A DNA stretch of 24,314 nucleotides from Basidiobolus ranarum (GCA_040143965.1 JASJQH010007031.1:1-24314), one strand, 5' to 3'; positions 10,490 to 20,021 are shown, numbered from the stretch's first letter. Notes: generated by a model from the sequence alone, not told the origin. Numbers and translations are program-made.

Positions 10490-11163
10490 GATGATTTTTC
10501 CTTGGAAATTTAATGGAATTTCATTACTTTTTCTTAACCAAGTTTATGATAGATTTAGTGTGAGTGTAAATACCTACATTTAGGAGATCAGTACAAAATA
10601 TCTAGCATTCTCGTATACGTATGTCTTAATAATACCGACTTTGCCCTTTTTACCTTAGAATAAATATTGACTTATGAAAAGTATATAAATCAATCCTATT
10701 ATATTATTATTGTTAATAAAACTTGGGTTCTGATTGTGTGGGTAGGAAACAAAGAGAGACGGCGGTGTGGAGTAATGATAGGGATGGGTATAGATGAAAT
10801 GATATCAAGTGAGAAATCATTAAAAAAAAAAGAAGTGGTGAATCTACATTAAAGTAATAAAGTATAGACTGATTATTTTTGTACAATATTCGAAGGAAGT
10901 TCACTTTTCCCCTCTCCCCTCTAATGGATAGCGTAGAAACAAAAGTTCCCACCGTTCGTAGACTCGGTTGACTAGGTTAAGAGCTCTCCCTTCGATGGAT
11001 TTACGTTAACATGCAGATATGGTGGAGGAGTTGGAAAGGAGATGGATAATGGTTTAAAATTATATATAGGTGAAAAGGTATTAAACGAGTGCTGGTGTAA
11101 GTAGACGGAGAAAGCGATGGATTTAGGCCACCTGAGTGTTCTTCATGAATACCATTTGGTAGT
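10490..11163. other. Intergenic between two convergent small genes
   Basis: 3' flanks of both genes. AATAAA at 10659-10664 could end the plus-strand transcript. Open frames on both strands here are low-complexity and I do not support any as a gene. Confidence 0.45.
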
Positions 11164-11658
11164 TTAAACACTAGCAGTACCCGTGCGTATCGAGTTAGAA
11201 ATAGTTCCTAAAAGACTTCGTGGTGGTGTATTAGGATTGGTTTCGTTACAGACGTCATCAACAGGAGGAAAAGACACATATCCAGAATCCATGTCATGGT
11301 CCTCTAGCTCTGACATATCAAGGATCCGAGGAGAAGGGCTATCCTGAGGGGTGGATAGTGAGGAGTTACTACCACAACTTTCTTCATCTAATTCTTGGTT
11401 CAGCGAGTGGCAGTCAAGTGGTTCTGTGGCTTCGGAATATATCGATGTCACCTCAACCTGAGTGGAAGTGGTGGCGATATATTTACAAAGATAATCTACG
11501 CTGAAGGAGCCACTTAAAGGGGACCTAGCTCGACGGAGGCTCATCTTTGCCGTGGCCGTCTCATTGGTGATTGCATGGTTCTCCATAGCATAATTGGGCA
11601 TATCCGGAATCCATAGCTCGCCAGTTTTCACTGAACACTTACGTACTAAACTCGACAT
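11164..11658 (-). CDS. Unknown small protein B, paralogue-like to protein A
   Basis: 164 aa in one exon. The start is the first ATG at 11658; the frame continues upstream only through non-ATG codons. No known family recognised. The N-terminal block KCSVKTGELWIP (residues 7-18) lines up with protein A, with K, G, E, W and P identical and most other positions conservative. YVSFP (127-131) followed by Asp residues matches the YISFP block of A. The middle is longer than in A, Ser-rich and acidic, with Ser-Pro/Thr-Pro sites (RARSPL, STPQDSPSP) that suggest phosphorylation by proline-directed kinases (inference). There is no signal peptide or TM segment. A TATAAAAG lies upstream at 11883-11890. Confidence 0.65.
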   Translation of the reverse strand: MSSLVRKCSVKTGELWIPDMPNYAMENHAITNETATAKMSLRRARSPLSGSFSVDYLCKYIATTSTQVEVTSIYSEATEPLDCHSLNQELDEESCGSNSSLSTPQDSPSPRILDMSELEDHDMDSGYVSFPPVDDVCNETNPNTPPRSLLGTISNSIRTGTASV

Positions 11659-11882
11659 GATCAAACTAAATATACTTGGTCAATCCTAAATTTGCGGTGG
11701 TGGTTGGAAATGCTCTTATGAGAAGAGGGAAAATTAGCAAGTATCTGATGTGGAGGAGTCAGCTTTATGATTGCCCAAGAAGCACAGATTGGTTGGAAAG
11801 GGTTGGAGGTGGAGACGGATATGAAAACACAGGGAAATTTCGAGACTGGTGAACAAATTCTGGTATAATGCTGACCGTAGGG

Positions 11883-11890
11883 CTTTTATA
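11883..11890 (-). promoter_or_regulatory. TATA box upstream of protein B
   Basis: TATAAAAG on the minus strand, 225 nt before the ATG at 11658. The long leader might contain an intron, but none is evident. Confidence 0.4.
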
Positions 11891-13084
11891 ATTAAATGAA
11901 AATCATTCAGGAACAGATGACACCTTTCCGATGATTATTAGTGGCTGGCTCACTTCATTCCCAAGTAATACAACCTACAACCCCCAATATGACAAACCAC
12001 CAATGATAGACTCACTCTGATGTGGTTTAGGCATCTCACGTGATTCGGAAGTTCAAGTGCTATAATAACCACTAACCCCAGGAAGGATCGCCACATTTAT
12101 CAGAAGCTACCACTAGTGCTACATATATCGAGATCAGAATCAGTGCATTCATTCAGAATCAGTCCACCCTTTCCAGTGGACCCTAATTTTACATTGATTG
12201 ATTCCAACCAATTTAGGGAATTACCAGGTCACAGAAGTCCTGGGAACTCCGCTCAATCTTCAGAACGATGTTAGCTGACTGTTGGCTGGCTAGATGCTAT
12301 GTGCTATTCATGTTACATTACATTACAATACCGCAAGTCAATTCACACCCAAATCTTCCCTATCTAGCTGGAATGTATTTTAAGAAATTAGACCAATGCG
12401 CATATCAGCTTTTATGGGTAAATACTCCATCACCCAATGAGAGATGGGAGTGGAAATCTCTCCGACTATTCAACACTTCCACCTAATTTGGCTCTAAGCT
12501 AACTTTCTTGATACTAGTTAATTTAACTTGTGCTTCACTACTTGTGATTTAATTCAGATGGTACTGGATTTACTAGCAATCACTAATGAAACCTGGTTAG
12601 TGTCTAGCAAACATACACTAGTTAAGGGGTCATACTATAAGCATTAAGGTAATCAAACAACTCTTCAGTCACACTACGTTTGATTGTTCTAAAAATAATT
12701 CTACCCACAGTGAATGATAGGTGCGAATGATAGGTGCTTCCAGGCCATTCATTTATCAGGCTATTTACAGACAATGAGGAAGAGGCGAAGGAGAGCAGAC
12801 TATTAACTAATTATTTAAGGAAACAATGAGAGTGATCGGCTTCGGCTAATCTATAAATAGATCATATCACGTGGTTTATGCCAGGTTAGTCAAAGTGTTG
12901 TTAAGGATAAGCACGTTGTTGTGGCGTTAATTTCAATTTATTCTTGCCATTGAAATCCTGTTTACGCTAACAATTATGTTGATCTCTAATTAGGGGGTTT
13001 GGACTAGAACTTGAGCAATTTGCATTTGCTTAAAGTTAGCGATTCTATATAGGTGCATTTCACATACACATTGCTGTTACATGA
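11891..13084. other. Gene-poor stretch between protein B and the RNase III-like gene
   Basis: About 1.2 kb without a convincing gene. It contains a 13-nt unit (GAATGATAGGTGC) repeated twice in tandem at 12712-12737. A 72-codon frame at 12268-12486 has no recognisable features and is not annotated. Confidence 0.45.
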
Positions 13085-13900
13085 TCAAGCAAACTTATAG
13101 CCAGTGATTGATTCTAGAAGATTTTTGGCCGCCATTTGTTCCGAAATCTCCATATCTAAAGAGAAGGCACTCGCCGACCACTTGAACTTTTTATCAGTGG
13201 ACATCACTGTAGTCATGTATCGAAATTGTCCAGAATTTTCCAAGAAATGCTTACTAGTTTGAAAGGTTGGCTTATCAAGATCATTGATCTGATGGATAAC
13301 ATTGGATAGGGCTTCTTTGTAGTCGCTATTGTTCATTTCCAGTTTGAAATTGGGTGGTAATTCTTTGGGCTTCAAAGGTTTTTGAAATTCTGGTGTACAT
13401 GGTTTCACAAGTTTCTCTCTACCTCGACCTCTTCCTCGTCCCCTTCCCCTAGTCCTAGCGCGCTCGAAACGTCTGGATTCAAAGGGCGTCTGGTGAGATT
13501 CCATTGGTTTCGGAACTTGGTCTTCAGTCTCCTTATCAGTTGCCGCAGGATCACTATCACTATCTTTAATCAAACCAAAAGCACTCAATAACAAGTGCTC
13601 TACCAGATCATAGCCAAACTTCAAATAATGGATGGCAATAAAGACCTTCACCGTAGTGACAGTAGCAGTTGTATTTGGAAGACAGAAAGAAAGGTCCAGT
13701 TTCGAAAGTAGAAGATTATAACTATGTTGAGAAATCAAATTAAACGTACGTTGAAATTGATTCGGATGACTGTAACTAAAGTTCAATCGTTGATCTATCA
13801 ACCATAATATTTGTTCACCTATCAGTCGCAAATCTGAGTTATTTTGCTGCTCTATGGTTAGTTCTTGAACGCTTTTATTGTACCACCAATTCTCCTGCAT
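13085..13900 (-). CDS. Degenerate RNase III-like domain, RG repeat and dsRBD-like protein
   Basis: 271 aa in a single exon. Residues about 24-110 resemble the core of an RNase III domain: DLRLIGEQILWLI sits where ERLEFLGDAVL normally lies, and VKVFIAIHYLKFG where the EALIGALYLDGG helix lies. Most catalytic acidic residues are absent (E38 and E41 of the signature read S and R, D45 reads E, and the late Glu reads K), and the first part of the fold is short. A linker with a (RG)n run at 149-161 follows. Residues about 192-266 then look like a dsRNA-binding domain: helix DYKEALSNVIHQI, KPTF, strands, then EQMAAKNLLESI, but the usual KKxA.K lysines are missing. There is no mitochondrial presequence, so ribosomal mL44 (same fold order) is less likely than a cytosolic or nuclear RNA-binding protein. 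The fold assignment is by eye and moderate. Confidence 0.6.
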   Translation of the reverse strand: MQENWWYNKSVQELTIEQQNNSDLRLIGEQILWLIDQRLNFSYSHPNQFQRTFNLISQHSYNLLLSKLDLSFCLPNTTATVTTVKVFIAIHYLKFGYDLVEHLLLSAFGLIKDSDSDPAATDKETEDQVPKPMESHQTPFESRRFERARTRGRGRGRGRGREKLVKPCTPEFQKPLKPKELPPNFKLEMNNSDYKEALSNVIHQINDLDKPTFQTSKHFLENSGQFRYMTTVMSTDKKFKWSASAFSLDMEISEQMAAKNLLESITGYKFA

Positions 13901-13919
13901 TCTTTGTCTTTGATGGCTT

Positions 13920-13939
13920 TCCAGTGAATCCCAGTGAAT
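13920..13939 (-). repeat. 10-nt tandem repeat upstream of the RNase III-like gene
   Basis: CCAGTGAATC occurs twice back to back, 20-39 nt before the start codon at 13900 and beside a TATATATA run (about 13944-13951) that could be the TATA element. Possible regulator site or simple duplication. Confidence 0.4.
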
Positions 13940-14053
13940 CCATTATATATACTGGTAGCCTGAAACTGATGAGTTGAGTATATCACTAATCTAATCATTG
14001 ATTAACTTCTCGATCATTTATCGCCAGACAATTCGATGCTTTTATCAGAGAGA

Positions 14054-14059
14054 TTTATT
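14054..14059 (-). terminator. Poly(A) signal of the 14078 gene
   Basis: AATAAA on the minus strand, 19 nt past the stop codon at 14078. It supports an unspliced 3' end for this gene. Confidence 0.45.
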
Positions 14060-14077
14060 TTGAATGAAGCAGCACAG

Positions 14078-14362
14078 TCATATCATATAGTATCCAACAA
14101 GGGGAATCGGCAAGTACCATATTTCTAACTTACTAGCTTTAGAGATGGCAGGTCCATTTGTAGGGGCTTGGGTTGCTGATGCCCACCCGGATTGAACTCG
14201 ACTTGGGACTTGACCAAGATCGGATCCTATTGAAGAGAAATATGCTCCAGCTCCATTACTCCCACATGCACCGCTTGGATTGATACATTGTTGAAGAGTT
14301 AAAGTACATAGCTGGCAGGAAATAGCGACGAATAGAGATAATTTGAACATTGATGATTTCAT
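14078..14362 (-). CDS. Small secreted protein, unknown family
   Basis: 94 aa if unspliced. The N-terminus (MKSSMFKLSLFVAISCQLCTLT) is a clear signal peptide with likely cleavage before or near QQC. The mature part is short and Gly/Ser/Ala-rich with two cysteines (QQCINPSGACGSNG), and I recognise no family. A good donor (GTAAGT, starting at 14133 on this strand) lies at the codon for Ser about residue 77. The last residues (KLEIWYLPIPLVGYYMI) may therefore be intron read-through rather than real coding sequence. Alternatively this hydrophobic tail could be a GPI-anchor signal. The AATAAA only 19 nt past the stop favours the unspliced reading. It lies just downstream of the GH5 gene on the same strand, with 144 nt between them. 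Confidence 0.5.
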   Translation of the reverse strand: MKSSMFKLSLFVAISCQLCTLTLQQCINPSGACGSNGAGAYFSSIGSDLGQVPSRVQSGWASATQAPTNGPAISKASKLEIWYLPIPLVGYYMI

Positions 14363-14506
14363 TAAACATTCCCCATTTTATATTCAACTGAACAATACAT
14401 ACTGCGCAATGACTCGCATAAACATATGTCGTCAATTAAGCTGACTGACTAGAATAATGCTAATGCTAATGCATATCCAGATCATGATCCTCAATGCATA
14501 CTATCA

Positions 14507-15715
14507 TTACTTCATACTTACTCTGACCTTCTCTGCATGCTCTCGAATAATTTTCAGGGTTGTATCGTCCGTATTGAAGATACTGTACCAGCCAGGAGGT
14601 TCATGTGGTGGATCACCCAGCCATCTTGGTTCTTCATCAGTGGGTCTACCTTCTCCAGCCCAGGACCAGATCATTTGACCCATGGATTTCTTTTCTTTCA
14701 TTAACTCAACGGTTTCATCCATTAGCACTTGAAAGTATCGATCCCTGTTAGAAGTAGGTGTGTTAGGGTCATATATATTCTTAGTTGGAAGCCACCCATC
14801 TCTAGCCATTCCATATTCCTCGAAAATCAGCGGTTTATTAAGCTCATGAGACCACGAAGCAACATCACGATATCGTTCAAGTGCCCAGTTAACAGCTGTT
14901 TCAAGATGCTCCTCGGAACCGTCAGTAGGGTCATAAATGCCCCAATTTTGAACCCAAATATGCAAGGTTGTAAAATCAATCTCTTCTACACCATGTACCT
15001 CCAGAAAATCCTCCTTTCCAGCTATTGCTTCCTGACCTAGAGATACTAAATGAACCGGGTCCAACTGTCGAATGAACCTGCCCACTTTCTTCACCCACTT
15101 TGATTTAGCCTGCCTGGGTTCATTGGCCAATTCCCAAGCCATTACTGTCGTATCTTCGGAATATTTTTTACCGTTGATTTGGTTGATTCTAGTCAATACG
15201 GTTTGAATATGGTTCAGATAGATTTCTTGGGCCTTAGGGTCGTTATAGAATTCAATGCACCACGCTTCAAAGGTGTCCCAATCATAAGGTATAGGTTTTT
15301 TGGTAGACCAATTAAGCATCTGACCAAAACCACCGGACCAGAACCAAAAGTTTGAAAGTACCATGATAGCTTTCAAATTTCTTTTATCCAATTCCACCAA
15401 TAAAGTATCCAATCCAAGCCATACTTCCTCGTCATATAGACCTTCCTGTGGCATAAGAGGGACTTTAATTCTATAAGGTTCAGTTTTAGGTCCCTCTGAA
15501 CCACATATAATTCTTAGAGTATTCACACCTAATTCAGCAAGAAAGTCCAATTCTCTTCTTAACCGAGGTAAATCACCCAAATTCTCTTTTTTACAACCGA
15601 GGTTCATAGCTGACCAAAAATTCATCCCAATCACTCGAAACGATTCTCCATTCAAGTAGAACTCACTTCCTTTTACTGATATATATTCTTTACTTGACCT
15701 CACTCGATTCTCCAT
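14507..15715 (-). CDS. GH5 endo-beta-mannanase-like glycoside hydrolase
   Basis: 402 aa in a single exon, predicted to hydrolyse beta-1,4-mannan or a related beta-glycan inside a (beta/alpha)8 barrel. Order of motifs: GMNFWSAMNLG (30-40), ELGVNTLRII (61-70), SNFWFWSGGFGQ (121-132), WELANEPR (194-201) with E199 as acid/base, TLHIWVQNWGIYD (250-262), and FEEYG (298-302) with E300 as the likely nucleophile. WSWAGEGRP near the C-terminus supplies the last-strand Trp. The pattern matches GH5 mannanases. There is no signal peptide (MENRVRSSKEYISV is charged), so the protein appears cytosolic, unusual for a fungal mannanase. It has no introns although neighbouring housekeeping genes are intron-rich, which is compatible with horizontal acquisition. 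Substrate specificity cannot be fixed from motifs alone. Confidence 0.85.
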   Translation of the reverse strand: MENRVRSSKEYISVKGSEFYLNGESFRVIGMNFWSAMNLGCKKENLGDLPRLRRELDFLAELGVNTLRIICGSEGPKTEPYRIKVPLMPQEGLYDEEVWLGLDTLLVELDKRNLKAIMVLSNFWFWSGGFGQMLNWSTKKPIPYDWDTFEAWCIEFYNDPKAQEIYLNHIQTVLTRINQINGKKYSEDTTVMAWELANEPRQAKSKWVKKVGRFIRQLDPVHLVSLGQEAIAGKEDFLEVHGVEEIDFTTLHIWVQNWGIYDPTDGSEEHLETAVNWALERYRDVASWSHELNKPLIFEEYGMARDGWLPTKNIYDPNTPTSNRDRYFQVLMDETVELMKEKKSMGQMIWSWAGEGRPTDEEPRWLGDPPHEPPGWYSIFNTDDTTLKIIREHAEKVRVSMK

Positions 15716-15822
15716 CCTACGCTGTTGGACTTAGTGATGATTCTACTCTGTTCACTGATTCTAATGCTACGTAATCTTATCTAATATAAGCCACCCAATC
15801 ACTGGATTAGTCAATAAAACGT

Positions 15823-15836
15823 ATCTTACGTAAGAT
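15823..15836. promoter_or_regulatory. 14-nt perfect palindrome with TTACGTAA core
   Basis: ATCTTACGTAAGAT reads the same on both strands. TTACGTAA is a classic bZIP dimer site (Yap/CREB/PAR type). It lies about 108 nt upstream of the GH5 start codon, so it may regulate that gene. Confidence 0.45.
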
Positions 15837-17842
15837 GCACAGGAGACGTAAGGTCTTAAAATCATGTGAGATATTTTGCTGATAGTTTTCAATCTACTTC
15901 CTGTTGGAAATGTATCAGTTGAATGCAACGCATATAGAATAATATATCCTTATATATATTTGCAATGATCTAAATATAAGCAGTATTGATTGCAATATCA
16001 CCAACATTGTTCAGCTATTTCGAAATCTAATAGAGAGATTCTATTGAATACAAAGAAATAACTGATAATGTGATAAGCTATCCTATCTAACATCCATCAT
16101 GTCTACTCATTTGTGTGTAGATAAAAGCTCTGCATACTACTCATTATCCATACATATATTTTGCATAACTTCATATCTACTACATTTGTATATTTTTCTT
16201 TTTGACAGTCTGCTTTACTTCATTGTTCACGTGATCATTAGATTCAAAATGTTCCACTACTTAATGAACAAGATTTGAATATATTATGCTAATTACCTGG
16301 CGCCCACTACTAAAAGATATATTTGTAAGTCAAACTCTTGCCGTCACCTTGAGGCATATCCAACCCCTTCAGAAAAAAGAAGAAACTTTCAAAATAAAGC
16401 ATCCTAAATCTTACTTGAAAGTTCTAAATAAAAAGAAATATTGTTTCCAATAGCCAACTCACTAGAAATACTTCATAGGTTAGTCTTGAAGTGGAATAGT
16501 TAAGGAATCAAGATATTGTTTGTTTAAATGATATCTCAAGTAATCTGAATTATAGAATTTTGGCTTCTTGACATAAGAATTGAAGTTTATTATCACCAAC
16601 ATATTTGTTATTCATATCTATATATACTTAACTATATGAGTGAGTAAACCTAAATTGAACTTGGCGTTCTAGGTGTATGTAAATTAAACAGAGGATAATC
16701 CATTTTGCTCTCATGAATGTTCTGAATATCATCCGCATAAAGCATAAGCATGTTCTCATGTTTCTTACGATCAGTCAATGCTGACAAAAATCTAGATAAG
16801 TTGTACATGTTGGATCCTTTTAATGCGTCAATTCTACATGGTGGAAGACCTCAAAAGCAACATTCAGTATCTTGCATTATTTTCACAAGGCCACAAAATC
16901 GATGGAACAAAGGGCCAAATCTTTGGTGTTCATTTGCAAGTTAACTCGCATTTTCCATTCAATATCGGGTTTATCATCTCTTTTTGGTACTATGTGAGAA
17001 ATTTAGTGACAATATACCCGCCAAACTCTTGCTACTCGTGTCTTTTTCTATATGTACCAATTGTAGACTCTGAAATTCAACCTAGACAGCTCCGGAAAGT
17101 CATACCAGTATCCTTCAATTAAACACACGCTCTAGAAACCTTTACAAAAGTTCTCCGAATATAATATATAAAAGTATTTCAACTTGCTCATCCTGTTTGT
17201 AGAGGTACCATGCTTGGGAAATGCCACACGGCAGAAAAATTAACTTCCACCATTTTTCCAATACCGACTGATCGAGTAATAGTCAAAAAGATAACTGCAA
17301 TAACTCCTCCCAAAGAAATTTGCTTGAATACCCTTCTACGATTTCTGATTACAACAAATATTTTAGTTCGTGATGACAAAACAAAGTCAAATAAAGATTA
17401 AATCTTGCAGTTAGAATATAAGCAATCAAGTTTACAATACAAGTGTTTACATCGTTGTCAAGTGGCTATTCTGTAAATAAATACCTAGTTAAAGTGTGAT
17501 CACCGGAATGAAAGGATTTTACTATCAATGGATACTTACATCAAATATTCAACAGTTGCAACACGCTTCAGTAGCACCAATACTCAATTAGAAGCTAGGC
17601 TATGAAGACCATGGCGCTATGCAAAATGCACATTAGAATTTATACTATAGCCTAACTAGTTAAATAGGAGGAGCGTAGCGAATCATGGGCATCCTCTGAT
17701 ACTAATCTATTACAGTGTAAATGTTAGCTGGAGCAAATACAGATATTTTCAGATACACTACAAGTAAGAAGGTTGCTCAAATGCTCAAGTTTATTTACCA
17801 ACTTGTGTAGGAATCATGGGAGTTTCCTTTTTTACATACTGT
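15837..17842. other. 2-kb AT-rich gene-poor stretch
   Basis: No convincing gene on either strand. A TATATAAAAG near 17164-17173 precedes a 63-codon frame at 17210-17401. The opposite strand there has an equally long frame with a hydrophobic stretch but no ATG start. Neither has recognisable features. Confidence 0.4.
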
Positions 17843-18295
17843 TCAATTATACTGCTCTGATTGTATAGGTTCAGTTTGAGTGTAAGGCAACGCTTGACCA
17901 AACTGCTCTTGGCCAAATACTGGATTAAATACATGTTCACCACCACGCTTCTTGGCATATACCGAAGAAGTCTGCTCTCCCTCAATTTCAGCGCTGGGTC
18001 CATCCTGATATTTGACACTAGCTGATTTCCTATGGTTAGCTTTAGCGGTGTTAAGGTTGTCATGCTTACGAGTAATGGTGACAAATTTCTGTCTCAGTAT
18101 CGGGACACTAACTGCCGGTGCTATTCTAGTTTGAATTCCTTGATTACAAAGGTATCCTTGTTGAATGCATGGACTACCTACATACCGACCATATACCTGA
18201 TGACCATGCTGGTAGGGATAATAGCTGACTGGAACTCCAAAGGCACCTTGGAAAAGAGCACCACAAGAAGCAAGTAAGGTGATGAATAGTTGCAT
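17843..18295 (-). CDS. Secreted protein with possible Kex2 site, unknown family
   Basis: 150 aa. The start is the ATG at 18295, which puts a signal peptide (MQLFITLLASCGALFQGAFG) at the very N-terminus. The frame stays open upstream without an ATG, and a TATTTATA box lies at 18362-18369. The mature region begins VPVSYYPYQHGHQVYG, is rich in Tyr, Gln and Gly, and has two cysteines (PCIQQGYLC). A Lys-Lys-Arg at about residues 115-117 (YAKKRGGEH) could be cut by a Kex2-type protease. The C-terminus is Gln/Glu-rich. I recognise no family. Candidates are a cell-wall or effector-like protein or a processed precursor (inference). It lies among other secreted-protein genes. Confidence 0.6.
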   Translation of the reverse strand: MQLFITLLASCGALFQGAFGVPVSYYPYQHGHQVYGRYVGSPCIQQGYLCNQGIQTRIAPAVSVPILRQKFVTITRKHDNLNTAKANHRKSASVKYQDGPSAEIEGEQTSSVYAKKRGGEHVFNPVFGQEQFGQALPYTQTEPIQSEQYN

Positions 18296-18361
18296 GGTAG
18301 AAAGTCGGTAGATGTCGAAGTAGCTAGGGATGATGACTTGATAATACGAATGAAAGATTTG

Positions 18362-18369
18362 TATAAATA
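18362..18369 (-). promoter_or_regulatory. TATA-like box of the 18295 gene
   Basis: TATTTATA on the minus strand, 67 nt upstream of the chosen ATG. Its place supports 18295 as the start rather than an upstream non-ATG codon. Confidence 0.4.
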
Positions 18370-19334
18370 CAGAGCTTATCTCATACAATAAGCTTCTAGA
18401 TGCTACGGTAAAGAAGCACGCATTAACAGCTTGGGATTGAACATTCACGCAGTTATCTACTGTTCAGTAATTTGAGTCACAAATACATTTGTATTATGCT
18501 TTTTAATTAAATAGAATCATCATGGAATAAACTATTGTAGATTTTTTTATATATAAAGCCACCACCGAACATCCATAAAGCCACTTTATAAATGTGATAA
18601 TAGTGATACATTTGTGGACAACCATTGATTGTTGAGCAACTGAGTGTTTCATTATTGTGATAGTTAGTAAGAAGAGTTTAAGTTTGAGGTTTATCAGATA
18701 GAAGTAGTAGTAATACGCTCATGTTGAATATTTCGTACACATTGCGTTTAGAGAAATATTCATCGTCGATTATATGTATTCAAAATCTACCAATTTGGAG
18801 TTCACTATTTTACCAGTGTTTTATTAAGGTTGATAACCTTACAAATAATACCATTAATAAGGCCTTCTACATTAAATAAGAATGACTTTTGGTTAAGGAT
18901 TCTTAGACAAAACCTTACTTACCCTGCCACTACTATAGATATATTTGAATTCGAATCCGGAGATATCTTCACAAATTGAATATTGTTACACTACTAGTTT
19001 GAAAGAGTTATGATTTACACGCGTCTGCATAGTGGATCTTTGGATGTGGTACACAATTATTGACTAATATCGCTATTTTTTTTGTTGCCTTGGGCCTTTT
19101 TTGCTATCAAGTCATTTTGCTTATTTTATGATGCTATACAACAAACCAGTGTTCATTATACCAGTGCATAGTATACAAAATTAGTTGATAACTTTTGGTA
19201 AATTAGATTCCGAGTTTGTAATAATACTCCTAGTCTGCTTTATATTATGTTCATAGGATGAGCTTACTATTTTGTAGTGTAACATTTGTTTAGCATGCAA
19301 TATTTTCGTTTGAATAATAGTTGTTTGAATATAC

Positions 19335-19361
19335 ATCAGATAAGTTTCATAATTATCTGAT
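19335..19361. promoter_or_regulatory. Palindromic GATA element, copy 1
   Basis: ATCAGATAA and its exact reverse complement TTATCTGAT, separated by 9 nt. Both arms contain GATAA, the core of fungal GATA-factor sites. The same arms occur at 20946-20973 upstream of the duplicate gene. Confidence 0.5.
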
Positions 19362-19969
19362 TTACCGTATTTGGGAATTTTACTAAACATTTGGAACTCC
19401 CAAATCTGATAATGTTATAGAAATTTTCCCCATCAATACGCATCTAAAACTCACCTGCTACATCCTTTTACGGATGTAAACAGTTCATAGACTCTAATTG
19501 AAAGAGTCATTCTGGTCCTTTCATTGATGTTACCATACCATTGGTTGTAGAGATTCGTTATTCTGAAAGCATGCTTAAGTTTTACCGGTTTCTCCATTCA
19601 TAGACTGCATAGTATATGACCTATTAAAAATAATACTTGAAGAGCATTATCTCATCAAGTTTTGTTAGTTTATCACGCTTATTGCCTTATAAAAGTTTTG
19701 CCCAACTGAGCAGGTGTAACGGAAGAGGGAATAACAGGAAGTAGACACTGCTCTCAAGGGCTAGGTATATGTTACAGCATAGTCATGAAGTATAGCCATT
19801 AGCTCAGCCTTATTTGAATCTGCATTAAAGGGCTATGTGAGAAAAAACAACTAGCACTGGAGTGACACCGCAGGTTGGTGTCTTGTTATAGAATAGTATC
19901 CATAAAAAAACTATATTGTAAAGCAAGTAAAGTCCTTCGAAGTGGCAAGAATACGGTACCTCTGATTGA

Positions 19970-19977
19970 TATAAAAA
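19970..19977 (+). promoter_or_regulatory. TATA box of secreted protein 1
   Basis: TATAAAAA, 52 nt before the ATG at 20022. Confidence 0.6.
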
Positions 19978-20021
19978 GAGGAAATTCCATTCCAAATTTA
20001 TTCAAACCATTCATTCTAATC

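Larger units (their letters stand above)
18370..20021. other. AT-rich spacer and promoter of secreted protein 1
   Basis: About 1.65 kb with no supported gene. The part from about 19289 onward is related to sequence upstream of the second secreted-protein gene (from about 20914). It includes a shared TTTAGCATGCA word and a shared palindromic GATA element. A TATAAAAA lies at 19970-19977. Confidence 0.45.

Noticed and set aside
10713-10952. 79-codon minus-strand frame between the convergent genes
   Set aside because: Runs through the 3' flanks of both genes, is low-complexity and has no supporting signals.
12268-12486. 72-codon plus-strand frame
   Set aside because: No recognisable motif, no clear promoter or poly(A) signal, odd composition for a fungal protein.
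17188-17401. Overlapping 63-codon frames on both strands, one with a hydrophobic stretch
   Set aside because: The minus frame has no ATG; the plus frame has a TATA-like box but no protein-like composition. Not enough to call a gene.
18946-18962. tRNA B-box-like TTCGAATCC
   Set aside because: No matching acceptor or anticodon stems or A box at the right distance; the leading GG of the B box is missing.
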